Below, piece after piece: positions 11,888 to 20,616 of a stretch of 64,000 nt of DNA. The translations under genes and the position numbers were made by a program. The notes below the pieces were generated by a model. It saw only the letters and a list, made by a program, of their open reading frames with translations, was not told the origin of the DNA and searched no databases. Numbering within the stretch: the stretch's first letter is position 1; every line of letters starts with the position of its first letter. The stretch is from Salirhabdus salicampi (GTDB lineage: Bacteria; Bacillota; Bacilli; Bacillales; Alkalibacillaceae), in the NCBI RefSeq assembly GCF_024259515.1, contig NZ_JANBWE010000004.1:191594-255593 (forward strand), written 5' to 3'.

Positions 11888-13285
11888 ATGGCGAAAAAGG
11901 CACCGGAAATTGGTGATTATAAGTACGGGTTTCATGAACGTGATGTTTCTATTTTCCGTACAGAGCGTGGTTTAACAGAAAATATTGTTCGTGAGATCTC
12001 TAAGCAGAAGGAAGAACCGGAGTGGATGTTAGAATTCCGTCTGAAATCTCTTGAACAGTTCTACAAAATGCCTATGCCACAATGGGGTGGAGAATTAGGT
12101 GAACTGAATTTTGATGATATCACGTATTACGTAAAACCTTCTGAACAATCAGAGCGTTCTTGGGATGAGGTACCTGAAGAAATCAAAAGAACATTTGATA
12201 AGTTGGGTATTCCGGAAGCAGAACAAAAGTATTTAGCTGGTGTTTCTGCGCAATATGAATCGGAAGTTGTATACCACAACATGAAAGAAGAACTAGAAGA
12301 ACAAGGAATTGTCTTTAAGGATACGGATACTGCATTGAAAGAAAACGAGGACTTGTTTAAAGAATATTTCGGTAAATTAATTCCACCTTCTGATAATAAA
12401 TTCTCAGCATTAAACTCAGCTGTATGGTCTGGTGGTTCATTTATATATGTACCTAAAGGGGTAAAAACAGATACTCCTTTACAAGCATACTTCCGTATTA
12501 ATTCAGAAAACATGGGTCAGTTTGAGCGTACGTTAATCATTGTTGATGAAGGCGCATCAGTTCACTATGTTGAAGGTTGTACGGCACCTGTTTATACAAC
12601 AAATTCACTTCACAGTGCTGTTGTTGAAATCTTTGTTAAAAAGGATGCGTATTGCCGTTACACAACAGTTCAAAACTGGGCAAATAACGTATATAACCTT
12701 GTAACAAAGCGTGCAAGTGCTGATGCTAACGCTACGATGGAATGGATTGATGGAAACATCGGTTCTAAACTTACAATGAAATACCCTGCAGTATTATTAA
12801 AAGGTGAAGGAGCGCGTGGTTTGACACTTTCCATAGCGTTAGCAGGAAAAGGCCAACACCAAGATGCTGGTGCTAAAATGTTGCACCTGGCTCCGAACAC
12901 GTCATCTACTATTGTTTCGAAGTCGATTTCGAAACAAGGTGGTAAAGTGACGTATCGTGGTATTGTTCACTTCGGAAGAAAAGCAGATGGTGCTCGTTCA
13001 AACATTGAGTGTGACACATTGATTTTAGATAATGAATCAACGTCCGATACAATTCCATATAATGAGATCCTTAACGACAATATTTCTCTGGAACATGAAG
13101 CGAAAGTATCAAAAGTTTCAGAAGAGCAGCTGTTCTATCTTATGAGTCGTGGTATCTCAGAGGAAGAAGCAACTGAAATGATCGTAATGGGCTTCATTGA
13201 GCCGTTTACGAAGGAGTTGCCAATGGAATATGCGGTAGAAATGAACCGTCTAATTAAATTCGAAATGGAAGGTTCTATCGGTTAA
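11888..13285 (+). CDS. sufB: Fe-S cluster assembly scaffold SufB
   Basis: A 465-residue scaffold subunit of SufBCD. The block [11 protein letters not shown] and the region [26 protein letters not shown] (split across the core) are SufB hallmarks, and the end [22 protein letters not shown] resembles SufD. Conserved Cys ([21 protein letters not shown]) are potential sulfur acceptors or ligands. AAGGAGGTATTGG precedes the ATG. Last gene of the operon, followed by a terminator. Confidence 0.97.
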   Translation: MAKKAPEIGDYKYGFHERDVSIFRTERGLTENIVREISKQKEEPEWMLEFRLKSLEQFYKMPMPQWGGELGELNFDDITYYVKPSEQSERSWDEVPEEIKRTFDKLGIPEAEQKYLAGVSAQYESEVVYHNMKEELEEQGIVFKDTDTALKENEDLFKEYFGKLIPPSDNKFSALNSAVWSGGSFIYVPKGVKTDTPLQAYFRINSENMGQFERTLIIVDEGASVHYVEGCTAPVYTTNSLHSAVVEIFVKKDAYCRYTTVQNWANNVYNLVTKRASADANATMEWIDGNIGSKLTMKYPAVLLKGEGARGLTLSIALAGKGQHQDAGAKMLHLAPNTSSTIVSKSISKQGGKVTYRGIVHFGRKADGARSNIECDTLILDNESTSDTIPYNEILNDNISLEHEAKVSKVSEEQLFYLMSRGISEEEATEMIVMGFIEPFTKELPMEYAVEMNRLIKFEMEGSIG

Positions 13286-13307
13286 TCTTTTCATAACATT
13301 ACTCATA

Positions 13308-13352
13308 AGAACCCGTTTCTGTATATAATATAGGAAGCGGGTTCTTTCTTTT
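13308..13352 (+). terminator. Terminator of sufCDSUB
   Basis: AAGAACCCGTTTC (13308-13320) pairs with GAAGCGGGTTCTT (13334-13346) with one G-U pair, followed by a T-rich tail. Confidence 0.85.
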
Positions 13353-13385
13353 CATTGACAAGTACATATGAAGTAGGGATTCATT

Positions 13386-14204
13386 ATGTTTATAATTATG
13401 ATGATTTTGTTAGGTTTTCTTTCTGCCTTCCTTGGAAGTATAGCCGGGTTAGGGGGCGGTATTATTTTTGTCCCAAGTCTATTGTTGTTGCATCAATTTA
13501 GCCCATCCTTCAGTTGGGCAACTCCGCAAGCTGTTGTTGGTATGTCATTGCTTGTTATGATTTTCACAGGATTATCCTCAACACTTACATATGTGAAGCA
13601 AAAACGAGTTGATTTAAAAAGTGGTTTTATATTTTTAAGTGGCAGTGTACCAGGCGCACTTATTGGTGTTTGGCTAAACCAGCATATACATCCAGAACCC
13701 TTCCAAGTGACTTTTGGCATAATAATGTTAGCTGTTTCCTCTTTGTTCTTTTTAAGAACTAAGTTCACTTTACAAAATGCACCAAATCAATATGGAATAA
13801 GCCGTCCTTACAATTTGTCCGGTGAAACGTATTACTATTCTTATCGTGTTCCGGTCGCATGGCTTGTTTCTTTTGTCATAGGGAGCTTTTCGGGCCTGTT
13901 TGGAATTGGTGGGGGTTCGTTAATGGTTCCCGTAATGTTGCTTTTATTCCACTTTCCTTCATCTATTGCAGTCCCAACATCAATGTTTATGATTTTTATT
14001 TCCAGTATCGTTGGCACTATAGGACATATTTCGTTTGGGAACATACAGTGGGAATATACGTTATTATTTATTCCAGGCGCTTGGCTAGGTGGTGTGGCAG
14101 GTGCTAAAGTTAACCAAAGGATGAAAAGTAAAACTGTTGAATGGTTCCTGCGTATTTTATTAATCCTAATTGGAATCCGTATGATTTTGCAAGGTTTAAC
14201 ATAA
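13386..14204 (+). CDS. yunE: TauE/SafE-family membrane permease (YunE)
   Basis: A 272-residue membrane protein with about eight hydrophobic segments in two similar halves. Each half starts with a glycine-rich block (GSIAGLGGGIIFVPSL and GLFGIGGGSLMVPVML), the TauE/SafE signature. The family exports or imports sulfur-containing or organic anions such as sulfite or sulfoacetate; the substrate here is unknown. Its ribosome binding site (GTAGGG) is modest. The nearby yunD and yunC genes match the Bacillus subtilis yun cluster. Confidence 0.85.
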   Translation: MFIIMMILLGFLSAFLGSIAGLGGGIIFVPSLLLLHQFSPSFSWATPQAVVGMSLLVMIFTGLSSTLTYVKQKRVDLKSGFIFLSGSVPGALIGVWLNQHIHPEPFQVTFGIIMLAVSSLFFLRTKFTLQNAPNQYGISRPYNLSGETYYYSYRVPVAWLVSFVIGSFSGLFGIGGGSLMVPVMLLLFHFPSSIAVPTSMFMIFISSIVGTIGHISFGNIQWEYTLLFIPGAWLGGVAGAKVNQRMKSKTVEWFLRILLILIGIRMILQGLT

Positions 14205-14215
14205 GGGGTATGAAA

Positions 14216-15610
14216 ATGAAAGAAAATATCTATCTTTATTTTACAAGTGACGTCCATAGCCACTTTGAACATTGGCCCAATATAATAGAGTTTTTTAATG
14301 AACAAATTTATCGACGAAAACAACGAGATGATACATATTTTTTATTGGATAATGGTGATCATATGGATCGATTCCATCCAATTACAGAGGCATTTTTAGG
14401 GGAGGCAAACGTATCACTCTTAAATGATGGTGGTTACGACTGTGTTACGGTCGGTAACAATGAAGGGATAACATTACCTGCAGAGAACTTTTTTCACTTA
14501 TATGACAATGCTGATTTCAGTGTTGTTTGCGCCAATATTTATCCAAAAAATGAAAAAAAGCCATCATGGTTAAAACCATATACAATGTTACAGTCGAAAA
14601 AAGGTGTCAAAATTGCCGTGTTAGGTTTGACAGCACCCTTTCAACTTTTTTATGAGCAAATCGGCTGGCAAACAGAATCTCCATATGATGTGTTAGACCG
14701 CTATATAGCTGAGGTTAAAGCGCAGTCAGATGTCATCGTGTTATTATCACATTTAGGTATTCATGATGATGAATACATTGCCAATCATTATCCTGAGATA
14801 GATATCATTATCGGAGGACACACTCACCATTTATTTAAACATGGGGAAGTTGTTAACGATACTTTATTGGCAGCGGTTGGAAAACACGGGATGTATGCTG
14901 GTGAAATTATGTTTAGTTGGGATTTTGAATTAAATGAAATCGTTACAAAAGAAGCCTCGGCAATAGACATCAACCATTATGCCAAAGATCATCATACTGA
15001 AAGTTTGCTTCGTAATTTTGATGAAAGAGCAAACGAAATCTTGTCTAAATCCGTAGGCTTTCTAAAAGAGCATTATGAGGTAAACTGGTTTTCATCAACG
15101 GCGTTAATAGAACAGCTCGTTGAAACGATGAAGATATGGACAGAGGCGGACTGTGCCATGCTGAATGCAGGTATGTTACTCGGAGGCTTAGAGCGTGGGG
15201 TTATTACCTATGGCGATTTACATCGAATTTGCCCACACCCGGTGAATCCATGTAAAGTTAAAGTTTCTGGTGAAGAGCTCCTTGAAATCATAAGACTGGT
15301 GAAAACAAAACGATTTGAGCAATTTGAATTAAAGGGGTTTGGATTTAGGGGGAAAGTTATTGGAAAAATGATTTTTTCTAATATTACGACTGAAATGTTT
15401 ACAGACCAACATGGGGATCAACACGTAAAAAAGGTTTATATTAATGGAGAACCTTTAAACAAAAACCGAAAATACCAGCTTGCAACGGCAGACACTTTTA
15501 CATTTGGACAGCTAATCCCTGAAATAGCGAAATCGACGAATAAAGAATACTATATGCCTGAATTTTTACGGGATCTTTTAGGAGATACGATTAAAAAATT
15601 CACCTCATAA
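14216..15610 (+). CDS. yunD: 5'-nucleotidase/metallophosphoesterase family protein (YunD)
   Basis: A 464-residue two-domain protein. The N-terminal calcineurin-like phosphoesterase domain has the metal-binding set TSDVHSH, DNGDHMDR, VGNNEG, LLSHLG and GGHTHH. The C-terminal domain (about 310-460) is the 5'-nucleotidase substrate domain. No signal peptide is seen, so it is probably cytoplasmic, and its phosphoester substrate is unknown. ATG codons at 14210 and 14216 compete; AAGGGG at 14203-14208 leaves only one base before the first and seven before the second, so I use 14216. Confidence 0.85.
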   Translation: MKENIYLYFTSDVHSHFEHWPNIIEFFNEQIYRRKQRDDTYFLLDNGDHMDRFHPITEAFLGEANVSLLNDGGYDCVTVGNNEGITLPAENFFHLYDNADFSVVCANIYPKNEKKPSWLKPYTMLQSKKGVKIAVLGLTAPFQLFYEQIGWQTESPYDVLDRYIAEVKAQSDVIVLLSHLGIHDDEYIANHYPEIDIIIGGHTHHLFKHGEVVNDTLLAAVGKHGMYAGEIMFSWDFELNEIVTKEASAIDINHYAKDHHTESLLRNFDERANEILSKSVGFLKEHYEVNWFSSTALIEQLVETMKIWTEADCAMLNAGMLLGGLERGVITYGDLHRICPHPVNPCKVKVSGEELLEIIRLVKTKRFEQFELKGFGFRGKVIGKMIFSNITTEMFTDQHGDQHVKKVYINGEPLNKNRKYQLATADTFTFGQLIPEIAKSTNKEYYMPEFLRDLLGDTIKKFTS

Positions 15611-15662
15611 TGAAACGTTCCCCTCTTCTCTTCATACATTGTAGAAGAAAGGGGTGGAATAA

Positions 15663-15965
15663 ATGGTTTCGGTTAAACCATTATGGATTGAAGACAAACC
15701 ATTTACAGCGGTACACGTACAACTACCAAAAACAAACTTACTTGTTATCTCAAATGATATAGGTTATGTCATGTGTGGTGCCCTTGATATTGATCTTTTG
15801 AATGAGAAATTAGCAGACCGTGGTATTGTAGCGGGAAGAGCAATTGGAGTCCGCACGATGGAAGATTTATTAGAAGCTTCCCTCGAAAAAGTGACCATTA
15901 CAGCTAAGGAAAAGTATGGCTGGATAGAAGGCATGTCCTGTCGAGAGGCATTGCTAAAATTATAA
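15663..15965 (+). CDS. yunC: DUF1805 protein (YunC)
   Basis: A 100-residue soluble protein of the YunC/DUF1805 family, function unknown. Recognisable segments are VMCGALDIDLLNEKLADRGI and AGRAIGVRTMEDLLEA. GAAAGGGGTGG lies just before the ATG. It follows yunD as in Bacillus subtilis and ends before a 9-bp hairpin (15977-16008) that lacks a strong T-run. Confidence 0.8.
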   Translation: MVSVKPLWIEDKPFTAVHVQLPKTNLLVISNDIGYVMCGALDIDLLNEKLADRGIVAGRAIGVRTMEDLLEASLEKVTITAKEKYGWIEGMSCREALLKL

Positions 15966-16055
15966 TCCCAATTGTTAAGCCTGTTTATGACCACTCATGA
16001 ACAGGCTTATCTTATGAAAAAGATGTTTGTGTGGTCAACCCTCTGTATTTTTGTG

Positions 16056-16063
16056 CATACATT
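16056..16063 (+). promoter_or_regulatory. Candidate sigma-E -10 element for yunB
   Basis: CATACATT (16056-16063) matches the sigma-E -10 consensus CATACAnT, 21 bases before the yunB start. A -35 is not clear; GTCAA at 16034-16038 is the best candidate. Known sigma-E control of yunB in Bacillus subtilis makes this plausible. Confidence 0.45.
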
Positions 16064-16084
16064 TTACAGAGGGGGGTTCGAACA

Positions 16085-16861
16085 ATGTTAAGCAAACGAA
16101 AAAAAAAGGCACCGCCTCCATTAGCAAAAGTCTTCATGATTACAATTATATTTTTTATGGTTACAGTATCTGCCAGTCTATGGTTCATCAATGAAGGAAT
16201 TGAGCCGACATTAATGGCTATCGCTGAAACGAAGACAAAGCAATTTGCTCGTGAAGCAATAAATGAGGCTGTTAGCAAACGGATTGCCGAAGACCTGGAA
16301 TTTGAAGATCTAATCCAAGCGGAAACAGATGAGGATGGAGTCATAACATCAATGGGCTGGAATTCTGTTGTTTTAAATCGTGTATTACGAAATACGACCT
16401 TCCGTGTTCAAAATTATTTAAAGCGAATGGAACGAGGGGAGTTTTCCCCTGATGCTTCTCTAGATATCGAGGCAGATCCTAATGATCTCCAAGAAGAACA
16501 GGATGTTAACAACAATCCGGTAGTTGAAGAGATCCCAATAGGTGAGGCAACTAATATCGCTATTCTATCCAATCTTGGACCAAAAATTCCGATTCGGTTT
16601 AAAGTAATTGGAGATGTACAGTCTGATATGGAAGTAACGATTGAAGAGTATGGGATCAATAGTGCACTAGTTAAGCTCTTTATTAAAATTGAAGCCAATG
16701 TTTCTATTGTGATTCCGTTTTCTACAGAGACAACAAAGGTATCTGCGAATATACCTGTAGATGTACGTGTCATCCAAGGGCATGTACCAGAATTTTATAA
16801 TCGTTCAGATAGTGGAAATTCAACACCTTCCATCACAGTTCCGTTTAACTCTTTACAATAA
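16085..16861 (+). CDS. yunB: Sporulation protein YunB
   Basis: A 258-residue protein with one N-terminal membrane anchor (VFMITIIFFMVTVSASLWF, about residues 19-37) and a large extracytoplasmic domain. In Bacillus subtilis the gene is transcribed by sigma-E in the mother cell and affects sporulation. The open frame begins at 16031, but AGAGGGGGG at 16068-16076 points to the ATG at 16085 (MLSKRKKKAPPP), which also gives the family length. It is monocistronic here. Confidence 0.87.
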   Translation: MLSKRKKKAPPPLAKVFMITIIFFMVTVSASLWFINEGIEPTLMAIAETKTKQFAREAINEAVSKRIAEDLEFEDLIQAETDEDGVITSMGWNSVVLNRVLRNTTFRVQNYLKRMERGEFSPDASLDIEADPNDLQEEQDVNNNPVVEEIPIGEATNIAILSNLGPKIPIRFKVIGDVQSDMEVTIEEYGINSALVKLFIKIEANVSIVIPFSTETTKVSANIPVDVRVIQGHVPEFYNRSDSGNSTPSITVPFNSLQ

Positions 16862-16915
16862 ATCGATAGATATGATAATATTTTTATTTGGAAAATGGAA
16901 TATGGTATAAACCTT

Positions 16916-17164
16916 ATCTTATCGATGGGGTAGAGGTGCAGTTCGTATTAGTAACCACTTGGAGGATGAAAAACGATGAAGGGTGGTGAAAGGACGTATT
17001 GCCGAAGCATAAAGTAGGGTCACCTATTTTTGTTGGTATGTTCTTGAATAAGGAATATACTGTCATGCAAATCCATAACTTGCATGGGGTGCTACTGATC
17101 GATGGAGGATGACAGATTATTACACAGGTAATGATGAGTTATGTCTCTATCATTGCCTTTTTTT
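16916..17164 (+). promoter_or_regulatory. Lysine riboswitch (L-box) upstream of the NhaC-type transporter
   Basis: The lysine aptamer core is clear: AGAGGTGCAGTTCGTATTAG near 16932-16951, AAGGGTGGTGAAAGGA near 16979-16994, ATTGCCGAAGCATAAAGTAG, and GGGGTGCTACTG near 17086-17097. P1 pairs ATCGAT (16921-16926) with ATCGAT (17098-17103). The expression platform is a terminator, GGTAATGAT (17127-17135) with ATCATTGCC (17149-17157) and T7. Lysine binding should therefore switch off the downstream transporter. TATAAA at about 16906 may be the promoter -10. Confidence 0.95.
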
Positions 17165-17258
17165 ATTGTCTCCCAATACATCTATGTACTAACCTCATGT
17201 CCATTTTTCCTTTAACCTGTCCATCTTGGAAAACACAGAATAGAAGGGAGACTTAAAT

Positions 17259-18752
17259 ATGACAGGTACATTTTTATCTTTAATTCCACCCTTTGTGATG
17301 ATTTTGCTCGTCATTTTAACGAAGCGAGTTCTTTTGTCATTAGGTGTTGGTATTATATTAGGAGCACTATTTATCCACAAGTTTCATATTGGTGGTGCAT
17401 TGTTGGAGGTATGGAACTCCTTTTTTGGAATATTCATTGATGATGGAGCACCAAACTATTGGAATATTAATCTGTTATTGTTCCTATTATTCTTAGGCAT
17501 GATGACATCATTTATGACTGCATCAGGTGGTGCAAAAGCGTTTGGTGATTGGGCAGTACGTAAAATTCAAACGAAAAAAGGTGCCCAAACAGTACCAGCT
17601 GTATTAGGTTTAGTTTTATTTATTGATGATTATTTTAACAGTTTAACGGTTGGACAAGTATCTAGACCAGTAACGGACCGTCATAAGGTATCACGTGCAA
17701 AATTGTCTTATTTAATTGATTCAACAGCTGCACCTGTAACGGTATTATCGCCAATTTCCAGCTGGGGTGCTACCATTATCGGTTTAGTTGGTACGGCAAT
17801 TGCAGCAAATGAAATTACAGATCTAAAGGCATTTGATGCATTCGTTCAAATGATGCCACTTAACTTTTATGCAATAGCAGCAATTATTCTTGTGTTTATC
17901 GTCGCTTTAACAAACTTAAATATAGGTCCAATGAAGAAACATGAAGAACGTGCACAAAAAACAGGAGATGTAGTTGGCCCTAACAATGCACCAGGAGAAT
18001 TAGGTAATACATTTGTTGAAGTGAAAAACGGACGTATTTATCAGTTGCTTTTACCTATACTCGTTTTAGTAGCAGTAACGGTAGTCCACATGTTCTTAAC
18101 AGATATGAACGATCCAGCTCTTTCACTCGTTTACGGTGGATTAACAGCAGTAATCGTTGCCTTGATTGCGTATATGTTCCAAAAGGGAACAAAAACGCCT
18201 GTCATGGATGTTATTGGTAAAGGAATACAGTCCATGTTACCAGCCATTTATATTTTAATTTTTGCGTGGATGATTAGTACAATTATCGATGTACTAGCAA
18301 CAGGTGATTATTTAGCAACTGTTGTAAAAGAAATGAATATGAATTTACTTTTCCTACCTATTATCGTATTTGTATTAGCTGGACTTATGGCATTTGCTAC
18401 AGGAACGTCATGGGGAACCTTTACAATTATGATTCCAATTGCAGCTCAAATCGCAGCTGCAGCAGACCAGGACATGTTCCTCATATCTATTGCTGCGGTT
18501 TTAGCCGGGGCTGTTTTCGGTGACCACTGTTCACCTATATCAGATACGTCCATTTTGTCCTCTACTGGTGCAGGTGTATATCACATTGATCACGTCATTA
18601 CACAACTTCCATATGCAATTATTGCAGCTATTGCAACAATTATTGGTTATCTAATTTTTGGTGTAACTGGAATGGTTTGGCTTGCACTTGTGAGTATGGT
18701 GGTAGCATTATTCATCCTACCAAAGTTGTATATTTTAGGTAGTAATAGGTAA
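17259..18752 (+). CDS. NhaC-family antiporter, probable lysine transporter (LysW-like)
   Basis: A 497-residue protein with about twelve membrane segments of the NhaC Na+/H+ antiporter family. Typical blocks are VLGLVLFIDDYFNSLTVG, DSTAAPVTVLSPISSW and GAVFGDHCSPISDTSIL. The lysine riboswitch just upstream indicates that the cargo is lysine or a related amine rather than only Na+/H+. NhaC-superfamily proteins under L-boxes (LysW) were predicted as lysine transporters. GAAGGGAG lies before the ATG. Family assignment is firm; substrate is inferred from the riboswitch. Confidence 0.9.
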   Translation: MTGTFLSLIPPFVMILLVILTKRVLLSLGVGIILGALFIHKFHIGGALLEVWNSFFGIFIDDGAPNYWNINLLLFLLFLGMMTSFMTASGGAKAFGDWAVRKIQTKKGAQTVPAVLGLVLFIDDYFNSLTVGQVSRPVTDRHKVSRAKLSYLIDSTAAPVTVLSPISSWGATIIGLVGTAIAANEITDLKAFDAFVQMMPLNFYAIAAIILVFIVALTNLNIGPMKKHEERAQKTGDVVGPNNAPGELGNTFVEVKNGRIYQLLLPILVLVAVTVVHMFLTDMNDPALSLVYGGLTAVIVALIAYMFQKGTKTPVMDVIGKGIQSMLPAIYILIFAWMISTIIDVLATGDYLATVVKEMNMNLLFLPIIVFVLAGLMAFATGTSWGTFTIMIPIAAQIAAAADQDMFLISIAAVLAGAVFGDHCSPISDTSILSSTGAGVYHIDHVITQLPYAIIAAIATIIGYLIFGVTGMVWLALVSMVVALFILPKLYILGSNR

Positions 18753-18763
18753 TAAAAACCGTT

Positions 18764-18796
18764 AAGAAAAGCCTTTCATAAGGCTTTTCTTTTTTA
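18764..18796 (+). terminator. Terminator of the NhaC-type gene
   Basis: AAGAAAAGCCTT (18764-18775) pairs with AAGGCTTTTCTT (18780-18791), followed by TTTT. Confidence 0.9.
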
Positions 18797-18831
18797 TGTG
18801 CAAAAAATGTCTAAAAATTTTGTTTATGTTC

Positions 18832-18860
18832 TTTACACTTAGGACATTAGTCTGTATAAT
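18832..18860 (+). promoter_or_regulatory. Sigma-A promoter of the MetP/MetS operon
   Basis: TTTACA (18832-18837), a 17-base spacer and a consensus TATAAT (18855-18860). The start of transcription should lie near 18867, giving an 85-base leader. Confidence 0.8.
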
Positions 18861-18883
18861 ACATACATGTTTAGTAAAATTAT

Positions 18884-18930
18884 TCTGAATAAACAGACAA
18901 TTACAACGTATACTCTGAACAAGCAGAGTA
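18884..18930 (+). repeat. Two related small hairpins in the NSS transporter leader
   Basis: TCTGAATAAACAGA (18884-18897) and TACTCTGAACAAGCAGAGTA (18911-18930) both form a stem with a six-base loop and share the pattern TCTGAAnAAnCAGA. They lie between the promoter and the ribosome binding site of the downstream transporter. They could be an RNA-binding or DNA-binding target; no known motif was recognised. Confidence 0.45.
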
Positions 18931-18952
18931 AAATTATAAGGAGGTAGCGTTT

Positions 18953-20467
18953 ATGTCAAACCGTGCACAGTGGGGAACACGCGCTGGATTTATCCTGGCG
19001 GCTGTAGGTTCTGCAATTGGTTTAGGAAACATTTGGCGTTTCCCGTATGTAGCTTATGAAAATGGAGGAGGGGCATTCTTCTTACCATACTTAGTTGCCC
19101 TTTTTACAGCTGGGATTCCAATCTTGATTTTGGAATTTACAATCGGTCATAAGTATCGAGGTTCTTCGCCGTTAACCTTTGCTAGATTGAACAAAAAGGC
19201 AGAGTGGGTAGGTTGGATGCAAGTATTAATTTCATTTGGTATTGCAACTTACTACGCAGTCATTATTGGTTGGGCAATGTCCTATTCCATTTTCTCATTT
19301 AACTTAAAATGGGGAGATGAAACTGGTGGATTCTTAATGGGTGACTACCTCAAAGTAGGAGATGTCGGTCCAGCAGGATCTTTTGTACCTGGAGTTGTCA
19401 TTCCGCTTATTATTGTTTGGGTCATCGTTTTAGGTATTTTATTTAAAGGGATTAAGAAAGGTATCGAAGTTGCCAACAAAATTTTCATCCCTACATTAGT
19501 GGTATTATTCCTGATTATTGTTATCCGTGCTTTAACACTTGAAGGTGCAACAACTGGTCTAAATGCTTTCTTTAAGCCTGACTGGTCTCAGTTAGGTAAT
19601 GCAAGTGTATGGACAGCTGCATATACACAGATTTTCTTTAGTTTATCAATTTGTTTTGCTATCATGATCACTTATTCAAGTTATCTACCTAGAAAATCTG
19701 ACATTAACAATAACGCATTTATTACTGGTTTAAGTAACTCTGGATTTGAATTGCTTGCAGGAATCGGGGTATTCTCTGCTTTAGGTTTCTTAGCAGTTTC
19801 AACGCAAAGTGAAGTAGCTGATGTAGCAGCAAGTGGAGTAGGTTTAGCATTTGCAGTATTCCCGCAAATCATTAACCAAATGCCATTCTTAAATGAATTA
19901 TTTGGGTTCTTATTCTTCGCTTCATTAGTGTTAGCGGGTCTTTCATCCCTTGTTTCCATTTGTGAAACATACATTGCTGCATTCCAAGAGAAATTTAACA
20001 TTTCTCGTACAAAAGCAGTAGCAATTGGTGGTGGACTATCTGCACTCATTTCACTAATCTATGCTACAGAAGGTGGCGTACACTTCTTAACACTTGTTGA
20101 CCAATACGTACTCGTTGTAGGTGTAGGGTTAGCAGGACTGTTCGAAGTTATCATTATCGCTTGGGGACTTAAGAAAGTGAAAGAACTTCAGCAGTATAAT
20201 AACAGTCTTTCTGACATTAAAATTGGCGCATGGTGGGTAATTTGTTTAACAGTTATTACACCGTTGCTATTAGGTTATATGATGGTGAAACAGTTAATCG
20301 ATGACTTTACAGCACCGTTCATTGATGGTTACCCATTATCACTTGTTATCCCTTGGGGCTGGGTGCCGTTTGCTCTTACGTTAGTCGGTGGTATTGTATT
20401 TGCCACATTAAAATGGAAGTCGGCTGAAGCTTTGGAAACAAATAAGAGCGAGGAGGTTAGTAGCTAA
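18953..20467 (+). CDS. Neurotransmitter:sodium symporter family transporter, methionine/alanine importer (MetP-like)
   Basis: A 504-residue NSS/SNF-family protein with twelve membrane segments. The Na+ and substrate site region WGTRAGFILAAVGSAIGLGN, then IWRFPYVAYENGGGAFFLPY (residues about 6-45), is diagnostic. The tiny membrane gene that overlaps its stop codon matches the MetS subunit of MetPS, so methionine or alanine uptake with Na+ is the best guess. AAGGAGGTAGCG precedes the ATG. Substrate is inferred from context. Confidence 0.92.
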   Translation: MSNRAQWGTRAGFILAAVGSAIGLGNIWRFPYVAYENGGGAFFLPYLVALFTAGIPILILEFTIGHKYRGSSPLTFARLNKKAEWVGWMQVLISFGIATYYAVIIGWAMSYSIFSFNLKWGDETGGFLMGDYLKVGDVGPAGSFVPGVVIPLIIVWVIVLGILFKGIKKGIEVANKIFIPTLVVLFLIIVIRALTLEGATTGLNAFFKPDWSQLGNASVWTAAYTQIFFSLSICFAIMITYSSYLPRKSDINNNAFITGLSNSGFELLAGIGVFSALGFLAVSTQSEVADVAASGVGLAFAVFPQIINQMPFLNELFGFLFFASLVLAGLSSLVSICETYIAAFQEKFNISRTKAVAIGGGLSALISLIYATEGGVHFLTLVDQYVLVVGVGLAGLFEVIIIAWGLKKVKELQQYNNSLSDIKIGAWWVICLTVITPLLLGYMMVKQLIDDFTAPFIDGYPLSLVIPWGWVPFALTLVGGIVFATLKWKSAEALETNKSEEVSS

Positions 20468-20571
20468 TGGATGCTAGTGCAATTGTAATGTTCGTTATCG
20501 CTGCTGTACTAATTTGGGGAGGCTTAGCTGCAAGTATTGCTAATGCAGTAAAAGCATCTAAAAATAAGTAA
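20467..20571 (+). CDS. MetS-like small subunit of methionine/alanine NSS importer
   Basis: A 34-residue single-pass membrane protein, too short for most gene callers. It starts MDASAIVMFVIAAVLIWGGL and ends in a basic tail KASKNK. Its ATG shares one base with the TAA of the transporter gene (TAATG), the usual mark of coupled translation. The size, the IVMFVI...IWGG pattern and the position match the MetS small subunits of NSS importers. GCGAGGAGG upstream supplies the ribosome binding site. Confidence 0.85.
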   Translation: MDASAIVMFVIAAVLIWGGLAASIANAVKASKNK

Positions 20572-20579
20572 AAAATCAA

Positions 20580-20616
20580 AAGCAGCTACCTTAATTAAGG
20601 TAGCTGCTTTTTTTAT
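20580..20616. terminator. Bidirectional terminator between metS-like gene and lytH
   Basis: A 14-bp self-complementary stem AGCAGCTACCTTAA/TTAAGGTAGCTGCT (20581-20608) has a T-run on the plus strand and an A-run before it, so it can end both converging transcripts. Confidence 0.85.

Noticed and set aside
12127-12513. 128-codon minus-strand open frame in sufB
   Set aside because: Mirror of the sufB coding frame, Ser-rich as expected for an antisense artefact.
13841-14323. 160-codon minus-strand open frame across yunE/yunD
   Set aside because: Antisense shadow of two well supported genes; no binding site and no protein-like pattern.
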